Below are positions 1 to 13,300 of a stretch of 64,000 bases of DNA, one piece after another (within the stretch, counting starts at the first letter, position 1; every line of letters begins with the position of its first letter). Under the pieces are notes generated by a model that was given only the letters and a program-made list of their open reading frames with translations, had not been told where the DNA came from and did no database searches. Location: NCBI RefSeq assembly GCF_949628215.1, contig NC_134282.1:9174223-9238222 (forward strand). Reading direction: 5' to 3'. Source of the DNA: Phalacrocorax aristotelis. Its lineage: Eukaryota > Chordata > Aves > Suliformes > Phalacrocoracidae. The position numbers and the translations under genes were made by a program.

Positions 1-697
1 AGGTCACCAATTAAAATCTTCTGAAGCCAAACTTTTCCACAATAATGTCCTAAATTAGTTGTCCAGTTTTCCACCTGCTAAATACACACACAGCTGTGTT
101 AGCTAACTAGTGAAAGCAGTCAACAGTCCAGTTTTTAGGAGGTGCAGAGTATTAGTTCACAGTGTTCGGCCGTAAATGCTTCTCTGTTACATGTCATTAC
201 TATACATTGCTTAGAAAACTCCATTTCAGACCTTCGCAAAGCTTGTGGTATGTGTTTACACACAAGCGTTTTGTTTGAATTCTATTCTTACACTTTTGTG
301 TATAATTTGTGTTTTAAAAAACCTTTCATCTTGAGTAATACGTTGCATTGTTACCTGTATAAAAGGTAATTTGTTATGGCTGATCTTAAAAGCTGATAAG
401 GTCATAACAACCAAAGTTCCTTGGAAAAAAAAAAAGTCACTTGGTATATCAGAGTATAAATTAATATGTCAGTAATCCATGTTTCTAGAAGACAGTGCTC
501 ATTTGAGGAGGAAAACTTATGCTATTTTTTCTGATGGCTCTATAAATATCTAAAATTGGATGAAAATAAGACTTTAACATGGAATTTGAAAAGGTGGACC
601 ATAGTGTGCGAAGAACTTAAATTCTCATTCTTGTTTTGGTTTTGAAATACTTGTTAAGTATATGAGAGTGTATTATTTATTTACAAAATATTATCAG

Positions 698-703
698 AAT
701 AAA
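698..703 (+). other. Candidate polyadenylation signal (AATAAA)
   Basis: A canonical AATAAA hexamer is followed about 10-30 bases later by a T/G-rich stretch (TTGTGTTCATTGTT), the usual arrangement at a 3' end. If used, it would end a + strand transcript entering from the left of the window. A lone hexamer occurs often by chance in AT-rich DNA, so this is tentative. Confidence 0.25.
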
Positions 704-1299
704 GATTGAATTTCTTGTGTTCATTGTTACATTTTATATACCAAGCACTTGACCTTAGTTTAACCTCTCACTGTCCCAATATTTATTTAAAGTTAAGTGT
801 TTTACGGATTTTCTTTCTTTCTGTGTATTTTTTTACCAATCAAATACTAGGAGGAAGAGTGTGGTACAAAAAAATCTTAATAACTGAACACTGCTTGTCT
901 GAAAATTAGTTGCTATGTCATAATTATCTCTGCTCATTTCAGGGTAAAATTGTTAATCCTGAGATCTTAAAAAAACACAGCCTTCCCTTGGGTAAGAGTA
1001 GATGTCAGTGCTGCTTTATTACTTTTGTTCCTGGGTCCTTTCAGGGGTGCGGCTGGTTTTTGCAAAGCAGTGAGCAGCAAGCCATGAAGTACCTGCAGCA
1101 CAGTTATTTGGATACAAATGTGAGGAAGAGGAAAAGCAGCTCTGCGGGCAGAGGCAGAGCTTGATGGGAGCTGGAAACCAGGTACCTGTGTCTGCTTTAA
1201 AAAAAAAAAAAACACAACGAAAAAGGAAAAAACCATGAGGCATCTGTTTTTAAGTGTGATACAGTAAAGGACTGGGACAATCACTGCTGTGGTACTTCG

Positions 1300-1350
1300 A
1301 CATAGAGTCATTAAGGTTGGAAAAGACCTCTAGGATCATCAAGTCCAACC
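1300..1350 (-). mobile_element. CR1 LINE 3'-end fragment, antisense
   Basis: The + strand reads as the reverse complement of a CR1 3' end: an 'atagagtcattaaggttgg' stretch, then 'aaaagacctctaggatcatc' and 'aagtccaacc'. This is the common avian CR1 terminal motif. Only about 50 bp is recognisable and the following sequence diverges, so it is a short, 5'-truncated and degraded copy. It has no coding capacity. Confidence 0.75.
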
Positions 1351-4020
1351 ATAGAACATAAAAGTCATGCAGATGGTTAGGGATTTGGGACCAGCTGTTG
1401 CATCCTCCAAAGCAAAACTCAAAGTTGACTTTTAACCCCAAACTACAAATTTGGTCTCAGCAATAATCCACGTCTCATGGGTGGTTATAGGTGTTCCTGT
1501 TTCTACATTTGGTAGAAGGAGCTTTTCCAAACTGACTGTAATTGTACAGTTATAATGGGGTTTTGCTGTAATAATTAAATATAACTCTACCTGGACTTTG
1601 CCCTTCTGTTATGTAAATGAGCCCTAGTAGGATTTATCACAAAAATCCACTGTAGAGGTGAGAGAAAAATCTCAGGAAACCGCATGCTATGTTTCTAGCA
1701 AGCAGAGGTGAGGTGTGGGTGAATATGAACCAAGTTTGTTCCCCCCAAGTCTTGGCTTCAGCCCTTTTTGCCCTTGATGGAGTTCAGAAAAGCCCTAGAG
1801 ATTTTTCTAAATTACAGCAAATTGTTGTATCCTTTGGATTAGATTGTGGCTTGTGAAGGATTTTTAAAAGATGGAAATACAGCTGCTTTATCGCTTGTTT
1901 ATCCACCTCTTAGTTTTAACTATGTTTTTGAAGTTTCCCTCCCTGTATTTGTGGCCATGAGGTAGTCTAACAAATAATTTCAGAAGGAACTATAGAAAGT
2001 GATACCTAAAATCTTTGGATTCAGGCCTCTGATCTCTTTTCAGGTTTGTTGCACATGACAAGAAGTTTCGGTGATGTGCTCTTACTATCGTTCTTGGTCA
2101 CAACACAAACCCAGGGAGGGAGTTTCATGTACAGGATCAGTGCTGTGATGGACAGCACTAGTCTCACAGAGAGTAACCAAGTGGTGTGGGATTTGAGATT
2201 GCCCTGACAACTGACTTCATGAGAGTTAACTCCTGTAATTGTTTGTTAATGCGGTTTTCCTTATCGTCCAGGGCTTATCTGTTTTTAAAACAACACCACC
2301 CCCTCCCACCTCAAAAAAGCACAACTCAGTTCAAAGCTATGCTTTCCATCTGTGCAAGGCTTGAGAGGTTGCAGATCTTGTCTCCGTGGGAGGCCAGTCT
2401 ATTGAAAAACTGGTAACAGGAATAGAAACAAATAGCTCTGCAGAACCAAGTTGAAGAACTGACTGGGAGGTCAGGGGCAGAAAAAGCACTTTTCTCCGTC
2501 ATGTAAAAACACTCCACGCAGCCTCTGAGAAGCACTATCCCACTCATTTGCGTGCCCACAGCAGCAAGGCACGCAAGAGTATTTCCAAGCAGAGGATGCA
2601 GACCTTGTCTGATTAGGAAAAAGGACAAGAATTAAACTGTTTAGCTCTTGTACCTTCACCCGGCAACTCTGAATATGCTGCAAGTAAGTCATCTTAAAAA
2701 TACCCTAGGGAGCAAGAGACCTCCAAATGGCCAGCTAAGAAAAATATTGTCAGTGTTGCACAGGCTTTTTATTGCTGGTGCAGCATGTAAGGCAAATGGT
2801 TGTCATAAACACTACTAGCCTTCCTCTGAGCCCACCCGAAAGTGGTGGGCATGGTGCTGTTAGCATGCTTTCCTGACAGGCAAACAAAGAAGCTTGGCCC
2901 CACACATGGAGCGAGGCGTCGCTGCCGCAGAGCGATGGGCGCCTGGGGCGGGTTCTCCTGCCAAGGCCCCTAGGATGGGAGGGATGGCAGTCGCCTTCCT
3001 CAGGTTATGTCTCTTGTCCATTGCATTATCCCCGCTCTTTTCCCTGTCTGTCAGAGCTCACACCTGCTGGTTCCCTATGAAACACTCCTCAGTCACCCAC
3101 AGAACTATCAGATATAAGAAGTTATAGTTTCAAAAGCAAATTTTTAGATTTAACCTGCTCCAGCAGAGAGGCACATTCACTCACACCAGGACTTTCGCTA
3201 GCCGCTGGTACACCGTATGTCAGGGAAACCAGAGCTGTGCAAGTACCGGTTATCGCTTCCCTGCCGTTAGGTTCCGTTAGCCAACGCAGGTGAGCGGCCC
3301 TTTGAGGTCATCGTAGCTTTTTATAGGAAAAAGCCCAAGAAGTCAGTCAAACCCGATGATTTCCCTCCCCCGGGGGATCCCGGCCTTGTCGGGGGTAGGT
3401 CCCAGGACGCTCCCTCCGGCTCCCGGGGGCGGCGGGTCCCTCCCCGGGGCTATGAGGAAGGACGCTCCCGCCCCGCCCCGCCCCGCAGCAGGTGCGGCCG
3501 TTGTGCCGGTTGTGGCCGTTGCCGCCGTCCCGCGCGTCTCCATGGCACCCGCCGCCGGCGGGGCGAAGGTGAGCCTGAGGGGCCGCCCCGAGGGGCCGCT
3601 TCACGCCCTCAGTCCTTCCCCACCGGGCCGCCTCAGCGGGGTCCGCTTCCCCGGCTCGGCGAACTCCGTGAGTCCCGCCGTGAGGAGCGGCCGCTGTGGG
3701 GAGGCTCCACCGGGGCGCTCAGGGAAAGGGTCCCTCGCCCCGCGGCAGCCGCGAGGCGAGGCGGTGCTGAGGGGGAGCGCTGAGGGGCGGCGCGGCGCCC
3801 CACCGCCTCGCAGCGGACACACAATGGAGCAGGTTGAATGGGAGCGGGCGCGGGGCCGCCGCAACACCGGGGCTGGATCGCCGGCCTCAGCCGCCGCCGC
3901 CGCTCCGCTGGCGGGCGGGAGCGCGCCCCGCTCCGGGCATGGCGCCGCTCCGGGTTTCCCCTGCGCTCCGCGCCGGAGGGCGGGCCGCGCCGGGGCGGGG
4001 CGGGCGGCAGCGCCGTGCGT

Positions 4021-4082
4021 TTGAACGGGAGAGCAGGTTGCGGCGGTGGGGTAGGGGATTGAGCGGAGCCCGGTGTTCTGCG
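4021..4082 (+). other. PLCH1: Possible non-coding first exon (3' part)
   Basis: The sequence ending CTGCG at 4082 is followed by GTGAGTGAGG, a near-consensus major-spliceosome donor within the CpG island. A transcript starting in the island could end its first exon here and join the acceptor at 18093/18094, giving a 5' UTR exon. The start is unknown; the coordinate given is only the last line of the likely exon. Another donor-like site (AAG|GTGAGC) lies at 3567/3568. RNA evidence is needed to choose. Confidence 0.4.
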
Positions 4083-4343
4083 GTGAGTGAGGGAGTGCGG
4101 GCGGGTGGGCCTTGGGAGGGATGCCCCGAGCTCCCGGCCCCTGAGGCGAGGGCGGGCGGCGGCCCCGGCGGGGGCTCCCTGCGGCGGGGCTGGGGGCGGA
4201 CGGCGGCGGGCGCGGACCTGTCCCCGGGCGGACTGCCCGCTCCTTGGAAGCCTTTGCTGGGCTTTCGTTTTGGGAGTTCATGCCGGGTTTTCCCGGTGTT
4301 TACAGCAGAAAGTTTACAAGGTGTAACTTTTTTTTTTTTCCCC

Positions 4344-4349
4344 AATAAA
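4344..4349 (+). other. Intronic AATAAA just 3' of the CpG-island exon
   Basis: AATAAA follows an oligo-T/C run and precedes a G/T-rich stretch (GTGTTGCTCTGG), about 260 bases past the donor at 4082. It could serve as a promoter-proximal polyadenylation site giving a short non-coding transcript, or it may be chance. Confidence 0.25.
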
Positions 4350-7300
4350 GTGTTGCTCTGGCCGGTGAGACGCGGTGTATCTCACGCGGCGCTGTTATAC
4401 TCACTTCGTAAAGAAACCGCGACCTTTCCTTCCCCTGGAGCTGCAGAGGCGCGGCGGGCCCGACCCGGGGCATCCTCGGACGCTTCGCGGGGTCCCCGAG
4501 GGAAGAGCCAGCACCCGCCGTGCTGCTGGTACCAGGGGCTTTCCCTTGGTGCTCCGAGGGGTGTCTGATGTCGGCCCGAGTCACAAGGGGCTGCTCCAGC
4601 GGTTGCGTTGGCCGTATTTGTTCTGTTTGTTAAATAATGAATCATCCCGGATAAACTTCCAGTCGTCTTTTGGGCTCTTTGCCCCTTCTCTTGGGGGTAA
4701 GAACTACTTTTGTCATGTGGTGTGGGAGGTTCTGCTTTAAGGTTGTGTCAGAACAGTTGGAGAACCCGGCTTGGTGATGAGCTAAAATCAGAGAAAGCTG
4801 CAACCGTTTGGTATGCCTTAGACTTAGGCTAGACAGTGTTAAATGAGGCTTAACGAAAAGTCCTGACTCTGCTGAGAGGAGTGGAGGATGTTGCCCAAAG
4901 AGTGTTGCGGGGTGCAATGCTTCTGGGGCGTGCTTTGTTCTGACCCTGTGCTGAAATAGGTGGGAGTTGAGAAGAGTCAAGCCTCCTGCTGGATTGAGTC
5001 CTTTCTAAAAATAATTTCTTTGATGCCTGACAATCTACTCCATAAACCATTTTTCAAGGAAAAAAAATAAAGTACAAAGAGCTGGGAATTCTACTCCATG
5101 CATGTTTTGTTGTAATTAAGCAACTGTATAATTCTGGGAACTTCAACTAGCTGACCGAGAAGTGTTTTTAGAAGAAGTGTTATAAAGTTTCAGGGAGAAA
5201 GATATAAGCTTTATCTGATGAACTAGTCATAGGCTTTTTGTTTAAAGTGTGCTTTAACTCCTGAGTTATCAAGCACAATGTTTGCCCTCTTTCAGTGGAC
5301 TTTCCTGATTTACTTGCCCTTGGGTCTTCTGGCCCGTGTGTTGCAAAACTTAGAGGAGGCAAAAGAAAACTTTGGGTGTCTGTTCTGCAGGTATTCTTTC
5401 AGAGCATAACATTACTGAAAAGACAGACGGGATTCAATCCTGCAACAGGACACCTAAGTTAAAGATAATGTGGTATATGGAAAGAAAATGCAGACTTTTT
5501 GGGAGTTGAGAGATAGCAGAGTGCATGCACGCTGTTAAAAATCTTCCTGTTTCTTTAAATGTTAGCTCCCTGGCATAAGTTTGATAATACTTTTTTTTTA
5601 ACTTTGGATGCTTTTTCTAGGTTTAAAAATGGTAGTAAGCTGTTACAGAAAAAAAGTTAAGTGTTTGTCAATTGAAGATGCATGATTTGTGAAAAATGAT
5701 CTGACCGGTTGCAGATGCTTTCTGGTTTTATGCTACCTATTGTCCATAAAAATGGGGATCAGCTGGTGGTTTTGGATCAAGTGGTGCACAACTCATTATT
5801 TTAACAATACTGGCTCAGCTTGTGAGGTTGCCTAGGGAATTGATTTAATGCTTCTGTCCTTTCACCCTTTGAGGCGGGTGTCCCACAATGACTTTGATCA
5901 AAATCACTAGTATTTGTAATGGAGAATAAAATTTTTGCTCCATAAAAAGCAAAGGAGGGGCCACTCGCTATTAACAGATCCCAGTCTTGCATGAGTTGAC
6001 CTGTAATCTAAAACATTATCAAGAAATACCCGTGGCAGTAAAACAGTTTTATGAGCATTTCATGAGAATGAAAATTAGTCCTTTGTTCAGAATTTAGCTT
6101 CCCTTTATTTCTGGGGAAGGCTTTAACACTGAAGCTGTGTGTTTCTGTTGGCTCTACAAAGTAATCTTTCTATAAATAGAATGGTTTTCCTTAATGAAAT
6201 CTGAATAAGCATTTCTTTTTTTAAGGTGTCACCCAAGACTCAATTTTGATTGATAACCTAGGGTCACAGCTACATATGGTGGTGTGGTGGGTTTTTTTGT
6301 GTTTTGATTTCTTATTTGTTTGCTTTCGGTTTTTTAATAAGTTTAAAGAAGTCTGAATGTTTAAAAGATCGCAAACACTCTGCATTTGGAAAGCAGAGGT
6401 CTGTTTCCAGGTCTGTTAGAGACCTTCTTTATTATCTTCAATAAGACAGTTTTTTTTCTGCCTGTGTCTTCTGACGAGGTAAGACTGCCAGGTGTAATTG
6501 CCTTGTAGGGTCTTACAGAAACTTTTATTTAGTGCTTCAAATTTACTCGAATGTGTTGAAATGAAACACAGTTATTAGGGCGTTTTTCTCTTGGCATAGT
6601 AGGATGCAGAGTATGTTCTGAGCAATCATCATGGCTGTTGCACTGGAAGGGTATTAAAACCACTAACCAGCAAAGCGTGGTTCCCCCGGGCAGTGGAGCA
6701 GGCCTGAGCAAAGCACCAGAGATTAATTGGTTTGAACCGCTGGGTCTGGACTGTGCTAGGGATAAATCCATCTTTGCTTCCACTGGAGTACTGCTGAGGT
6801 TGGCCAACCTTAGTGCAGACTGATCTAATTGCCAGGAGGAGGGTGTGTGTACTTTTTTGTTCCCTTTCTTTTTCTTTCTTGTTTATTTTAGAAAACTGGA
6901 ATTGTTTTCTGTAACAACGGTGACTTCCTTGTTCCAGCCTCCTTGGCCACTGAGGGCATTTTCATTAGAGATCTGAGCTTGCCCTCTGTGTTCCTGACTC
7001 ACAAAGCCTTTTGCTGGTGGTCTGGCATTAGAGGAACACTATCTAGTTGTACTTGAGTAGCTGTGAGTGACACGAGCGTGCATTTGAGAGATGGAAAGGC
7101 AGGTTGGGAGATTGAGAAGGTGAGGAAATATCCACTACTGTGGATAGGCAGTTACTAAGGCTTCCACAAAAGGAATGGAAGGGAGAGGTAGGCAGAGCTG
7201 CTGACAGCAGTTTGAAAGCAGATGCCTGTTGCAGTGCTAGAGAAAGCTAGTGACATGATGCTGGGGATGCAACATGTGCCCCTTCAGAGCTTCCTGTCCA

Positions 7301-10300
7301 CTGGTGAACAATGCAAAATTGCTTCAAGGGTGTTTGGGTGTGTGCATTAAAGCAGTGTATCACTCTCAGCAAGAGATGTCCACATGAATCTCTTCAACTT
7401 GAAATAACTCAAGGTTACTTGCAAAAAATGTCAAGTAGAGGCAAACTGTTGTTGTGAAAAGCAGTCCATGCTCCATTACTGACTTGATTTATTGGAACTG
7501 ACACAAAGCTCGCATACCCATGCCCAATGAGCATGACCAAGCGTGTTACTGAGGTGAAGTACAGGATGATGTGTTGACTGTAATTGCATGGGCCTAAAAT
7601 GGGCATTGCTGAGCCTCATATCAATGTATTCTTTGCTTGGTCTTAGTTCCAGCTGCAGGTGATTGACACGTTGGTTGGCAGCACATTTGGTAGTGTGTCC
7701 CCACATGAAAAAATGGAAGAACGTTGGCAATCACCAACTGTATCAACTGCTGCCATACACAAAGGGTCTTGTATGAAATGCCTGCTCTTTGTAGGACTGC
7801 ATGTCAATCAACTGGTTGCCAAATATGATACAAGATGCAGATCATCTATACACATGGCTGGCTGTGTTGGCACAAGTCCTTTCCAGGGATCTTATTTTTA
7901 TCTTCGTATCTTACCACATTGTTTGAATTATTCTATGTTTCAGCTGAGCAGCATCCAGGGTTTCCCAGGCTATAGCAATAGCTGTAAGTTCAGCAACAGC
8001 TCTTTCAGCTACTGAAATGGCAGTGTTCCCCTTTTCAAGAAATAGTCTCATATATTAAGTGTGTCTGAAAATGACTTGTCCAAATTATTAAATATTTACA
8101 CCTAGTGAGAGATGGATACTGTCAGGTGTACTGCGTACTACCTGCTTTTTACTGGGTATGTTCCTGCTGATCTGTTGAGGAAGAAAAGGTCCTTCTTAAA
8201 GCTATGAAATGATCTGTGTGAAAAGAAACATTTGTTTCAATTTCTAGAAACAGAATTATTTTCTAAAATGATAGGTAAGAAGAAAGTAAGCTTACACTTC
8301 ATTATCATGACTTCATGTCTTAAAGCATCATTTTGCTGTTGGGAAAAGGTCTTCAGGTATTTTCAGAAGCACTTAAAGATGTTGTTAACAACTGTTCAGT
8401 AAATTTCTTTCTGTGTTGAATCTCTGTGGGAAAATCTATTTCCTTCACCTGCCTTTTATGTTTCACACTCCAGGCAGAGGTGCATGTGGTGAAGCGGTGC
8501 TAACCACAGCTTCAGCTCAAAGCAGTGCTGGATGTGTTCTTGGGAGACAGTCAGTCTCCTTTTGCTGGCATGTTTAATAGTTCGCCCTAGTCAGCATCAG
8601 CACTGACAGACTGAGTGGTGTGAAGAGGAGTTTCTTTTCTTGATCACATGCAGTAGTGTTGTAATAGCATTGAAGCCCATGAAAATTTATCATCTCCAGC
8701 ATGGGAGGTAAAAGTTGTCCTAATTTTTACCTGGAGAATTGAGGCATGCATTAGGAATCTCTGGGCGTTCACTAACTGCCTTTGAGGTGAATCAATTCCC
8801 CTGACTTTGGGACTGATACTGGGGTGGAGGGCTCTTGGGGCTGATGGTTCTGGGCTTGCTATACATTCCTCTGCCTACTTTGAAGGGAGTGGTGGTGTTT
8901 ATAGGAGAAATTGGAGAAAATATAAAAGAATCTCAAAAAGTATAATAGAATCTGAAGATGTGTTATTGATGATGCATAAAAAAAGAGAATGCATTGCCAA
9001 TATGGTGAAGTGAGTCTTCTCTCTGTAGATTAAAACTTCCAGTGCAGAAAGACTCTTGCATTCAACATCTACAGTTTGAAAACCTTTGTGCAGTAAAACC
9101 AAAAAATGATTTGGGTGAGTGACTTGGTGTACGGTGCGTTGGCAAAAGCAGCAGAAAAGAGTGCAGAGTACTAGAAAGCTGTGTCATTCATGTACACTTA
9201 TTCATATTTATCAGTTCCATGTCTGGTGGGATGACTGTTACACTGAACACGGGGTATGCAAGGCAGGTGTCTTCTGAAGCGGTGCCTGCTGGGTGACAGA
9301 GGCAGCAGCATGCTGCCCTCCTGGAAATAGTTCCTGAAATAGGGGAAAAACAAATTCCATTTAGGCTTCTTGAGGAATGGGGAGCAAATGCTAATTCCCT
9401 TTCAGGGTCTGTTGCCATGGGGAGTCGGTTCAAATCCTTTCTAATGCCTTCCTCAGCAGCAAGTTGTGCTGACACATGCTTTTCATGACTTCCCAGAAAG
9501 AGAAATTACTTGAGACAAAAGCTCCATCAAAATTAGCAGCCACAGGAAGATTAACATTTGCTGTTTGTTAGCTGTGGGTAGGACAGTTGAGAGAGTTGTC
9601 CATTATACAGGCTATCATAGCTTCACTGGCCTCCTGCCTGCATTGGGTGGGCTACACGGGGGGAGGAATGGGTGCTGGGTAACCTGTTGGCCAGGCACCA
9701 TGTATGGTGCCATGCAGTGAAGTCTACCTGCTCCTCTCCTGGAAAATGAAAGGGTATTTTATGGAGCAAATTGCGGGCATCAGTCCTCTAGCGTGATCCA
9801 GATTGGATGCGATTAGGGTTGGGCTGAACCTCAGAGAATTTTAGTTCCATTAGGAGGGAGATGTGCAGCCGCTGCTGCCTGCATTCTGTGAAGCTGGATA
9901 CAGCTTCCTGAGTGTCCCTGGCAGAGCGTTGGTACTGGGACAAGGATCTGAACTAGCAGGGGACATTGAAGAGAGCTGTGGTCTGATGTGGCAGTAGCAA
10001 TGTCAGTGATGATAATGCTATTTCTGCCTTGCTGAGGTAGATTGTTCATTTTACAGCAACCAACAAATATTTAGAAGCAGCTTCCTCAAACACTTAAGCA
10101 TATTGACATCAGTCTGTCTTCATCTGGTGAACAATGTATGACTAAGATCAGTGTTTAATGCTCTAATGGGGGAATAGCCAAAATACCGGGTTAAAAAAAA
10201 TAAAATCTGCATATTCAGGAAATCTCATCTGTCTAAAGAATGTATAAGTGCAACATCTGTATCCCAAATCCAAACTGTCTTGTGACCTTTTCCCTTTGAA

Positions 10301-13300
10301 TAGTGAACTCTGACTTCTAAGAGTTTCCAGTTGCTCCCAGTGAAATCCACAGGAAATGTTTCTTTGCTACCGTGCTGGCTTGCACGCTCTGAGACCTTTA
10401 CTGCCAGCGTTGTCCCAACACAGCTGTTCCTGTGGCCGTATGGCACATTGGATGAGGGAACTGAACTGGCAAAAAAATAAACCGAACAATAATCTCTTAT
10501 TTTATTCCTCTAGACCAATGCCTAGAAAAATAAGAAAAGGTTCAGGTACTGGATGTTTTTCTCTTCTATTACCAAGTATTATCAAAAACCTTTTTTTTCA
10601 TGCTGGTGATATTTATTACCTTGCCTTTGGAAAGGGAGTGTAACTTTGCAGGTACTTTTTAAGCTTTTTGTTTATACAAGAAGATACTTTAAATTTTGGA
10701 AAGTATCCATACATTTATGAAATAGGTTGCACCACAAGTAGGTGAAACTTTGTTTTTTAAGTTAGAAGAATGACACCAATTTGTGGGCAAAACTGTCTTT
10801 TGTATCAGCAGTGTGGATCTTTCATCCAATGCAGCTAACATGCCTTGCCTATTCTGCGTGGCTCCTATAGTAACATTTATGCAAGTTATTTTGAGTGAAT
10901 GTAGATATTTGGTGCTGATTAAAGTAGAGATTTGCACAGATGAGGTTTGGAACCCTTAAGGCCTGGGTTTGTATGACAGTTAAATCTAAATCTGCATGAA
11001 TTCAGACCAGCTTAAATGCTTAGCCATATTTGGGTGACTGCTAGTGGCTTAGTGAAATAAGAAGCCCAAGAGTGCAGATGGGTGGATGCCCCATGAAATA
11101 TTGTCATATTAGGATTTTATAATCTCTTCAGATTCAGTTTCAGGTCTAACTAGGGCTGAGCTTTTAATCTGATGGCTACTTTGTTTTGTGGATACTGTTT
11201 AAAAAAAAATAGCCTGTGTTGTGCAGCAGCTGGTCTCTGAAACTTGAAGGTTGTTCTACCAGAGGATTTGCTGATACTTTCTTCAGAAAGTAAAAACATG
11301 AACTGCAGCTATTTTTCTAATGTTTAAAGCCTGGAAATAAGTTCCTGTTGATGGCTACTGATAAACAGCGTATTTTAACATGCTTCAGGGAAAGAAAGTT
11401 GGTGAGAGCATAAATTTCCTGGTTGCATGTTGTGGTATAAACAGAATTGCAAATTACTTTGCTCCCTCTCTTCAGTATCTGTTATTTCATAATATTAGTA
11501 TAACAAAGGGCTGAGCCCTTGGACTACTGAGAGCGTGTTCTAGGATAAAGTGTCTTCTCTGATTTCCACTGCAATGTGTTTGCCAAGCTGCTGAGTGCTG
11601 ATGGCACCTTCAGAAATGATGTAGAGCTTGATCTGGAACATATCTTTATAGGAATAAGAGATTGTACAGAAAGACCTGTGATCCCGCCTGGGCAGCCCTC
11701 ATTCTGTTCCTGAGGTGTGCAAGTAAATCTTTTGCTTACCTTCAAACTTAAGGGAAATCAGTTAACCTATATCTGTTCTAATAATATATGTAGGTCTGTT
11801 GTGAAGCAAGATTGCTTAGCTTTTGAATACTCCCTTGGAATTCTCCAAGGAGAGTTCAAAGTCGTATTTGTACTGTAATTTGCTGTTTATTTTTTTCTGT
11901 TTGCAATAACTGGATGCACGTGATGACAGTCAGCAGAGATTCTGGGTGCCCTCGCTACAATCAGCTGCCAGATTAAAGACCAGTGTTTCTCTCTGGGCAG
12001 TATATTCCTGCTACTTAGTGTGAGCCAGATGGTCTTTCCACCCTTCTGTACAGATATCTCTAATGCTTATAAGAGTGCTCTCTGGCCGTATTTGGAGCTA
12101 ATACAGTATTATTTCCAATCACAAGCTAAGTGAGTCCTTTCCTTGACTCTGTATTGCTCTTCCCCTTTCTAACATTTATTTTTCTTATTTTTCCCTTATT
12201 ATACTTTTCCTCTGTTACTTGTCCAGTATGTCTGAACTATTTTTCACTGTAAAATCTATCATCAAGAGGTACCTGAAATAGGTGCAAGCTTCCAAAATCT
12301 AGAGCCCTCTGAATATTCAGTGTTTTCTGGACTTTCTTTTCCACTGAAAGCAGGATTGCCAGGCACATGTGCTTTTTTTAAGTTTGGTAGAACATTTTAC
12401 AAAATATTTGTTTCTACCGTACACCATTTTGTCCTAAGGAAAGGAATACATTTTTTTATAAATCATACTTTCCAAAGGTGTTCACTGGGTAGATAGCAAG
12501 CTCTGAAACTGGGGCTGTGGTTTTGTCAGAGGGAAGTGCTGGTGAACTGCAGCATCTGTCCTGTTAGTAGGAACCATTCATACTATCTGATTGACTTAAT
12601 AATGTTATCTGTTGAAGTGCTTCAGAAACAAGTAAGGGAGAGGGCAGCTGAGAAAAGGTGAGATTAACAATCTCTCCACCCTGTTACTCCTCACTTAACT
12701 ACCAATTAGTCTGAGCCTTCTGGAGAGCTGTGCACTGGAAACAAATCGAGTTACTGTCTGGTGCTAAATGGATGTGTGCTTAATACCCTCTTCACATTCA
12801 GGACCTGCACAGTATCCAGTTTAATATTGCAGATAAATATTTAGATTATGCTGCTACTTTCTCAAATAGTTTACTGCTAACCATAACAATCAGCCTGAGC
12901 TGAGAACATGTTTCACTCAAGTGTTGCTCACCCTCCAGCTGCTGGTGTAGTGCACTGTGAATCCCTGGAATGAATGTCCTACTTCTCTGCGCAACTCACT
13001 AAGGCATGAGATTTTTCTGTGCAAGAGAGAAAACTGCAGAATATTGAGACTAGTGGGTGTCAGGTGTTTATGTTCTCGGTGTTAAGCCTCTTGTAATAAG
13101 AAGCATCTATCACAACCTAGGCAGAGCATATGCATCCCCTGATAAGTTCAGAGATGTCTTATAAATTAATCTCTACAACTTTCATAATAAAGTAATTTCA
13201 TAAAGCATGCGTGTAACAAAACTTTCCTTGTGAGTTCAACCACTAACTTGAGGACAAAAAAAATCATATTTGTTCATCTCGTCCATCAGTATCTACACAG

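Larger units (their letters stand above)
1..3300. other. Intergenic region upstream of the PLCH1 CpG island
   Basis: No convincing exon is visible here. The open frames are short, and none has recognisable protein similarity together with splice sites. An AATAAA at 698-703 is followed by T/G-rich sequence and could end an upstream + strand gene. A small CR1 fragment lies at 1300-1350. In mammals the gene upstream of PLCH1 on the same strand is C3orf33, so its 3' UTR could reach into this segment. That is inference from gene order; no C3orf33 coding sequence was recognised. Confidence 0.6.
3340..4560 (+). promoter_or_regulatory. PLCH1: CpG island, probable PLCH1 promoter
   Basis: Base composition changes sharply to very GC-rich, CpG-dense DNA between about 3340 and 4560. 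GC-box (Sp1-type) runs occur near 3470-3487 and 3990-4006. There is no clear TATA box. A strong donor lies at 4082/4083. The island sits upstream of all PLCH1 exons on the same strand, with no other gene between, so the simplest reading is a CpG-island promoter for PLCH1. The long open frames here on both strands are a side effect of few AT-rich stop codons. Assignment to PLCH1 rather than to a divergent or upstream gene is inference. Confidence 0.6.

Noticed and set aside
910..1164. 84-codon + strand frame after a CATTTCAG acceptor-like site, as a last exon of an upstream gene
   Set aside because: No similarity to C3orf33 or any family I know, and low-complexity basic sequence at its end.
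3541..3567. ATG reading MAPAAGGAK followed by a GTGAGC donor, as a coding first exon
   Set aside because: It ends in phase 0 and cannot join PLCH1 exon 2 (which needs phase 1) in frame. A 5' UTR use remains possible.
3356..4568. Long open frames on both strands in the CpG island (up to 244 codons)
   Set aside because: They are Pro/Ala/Arg/Gly-rich, overlap in many frames and match no family; high GC removes stop codons.
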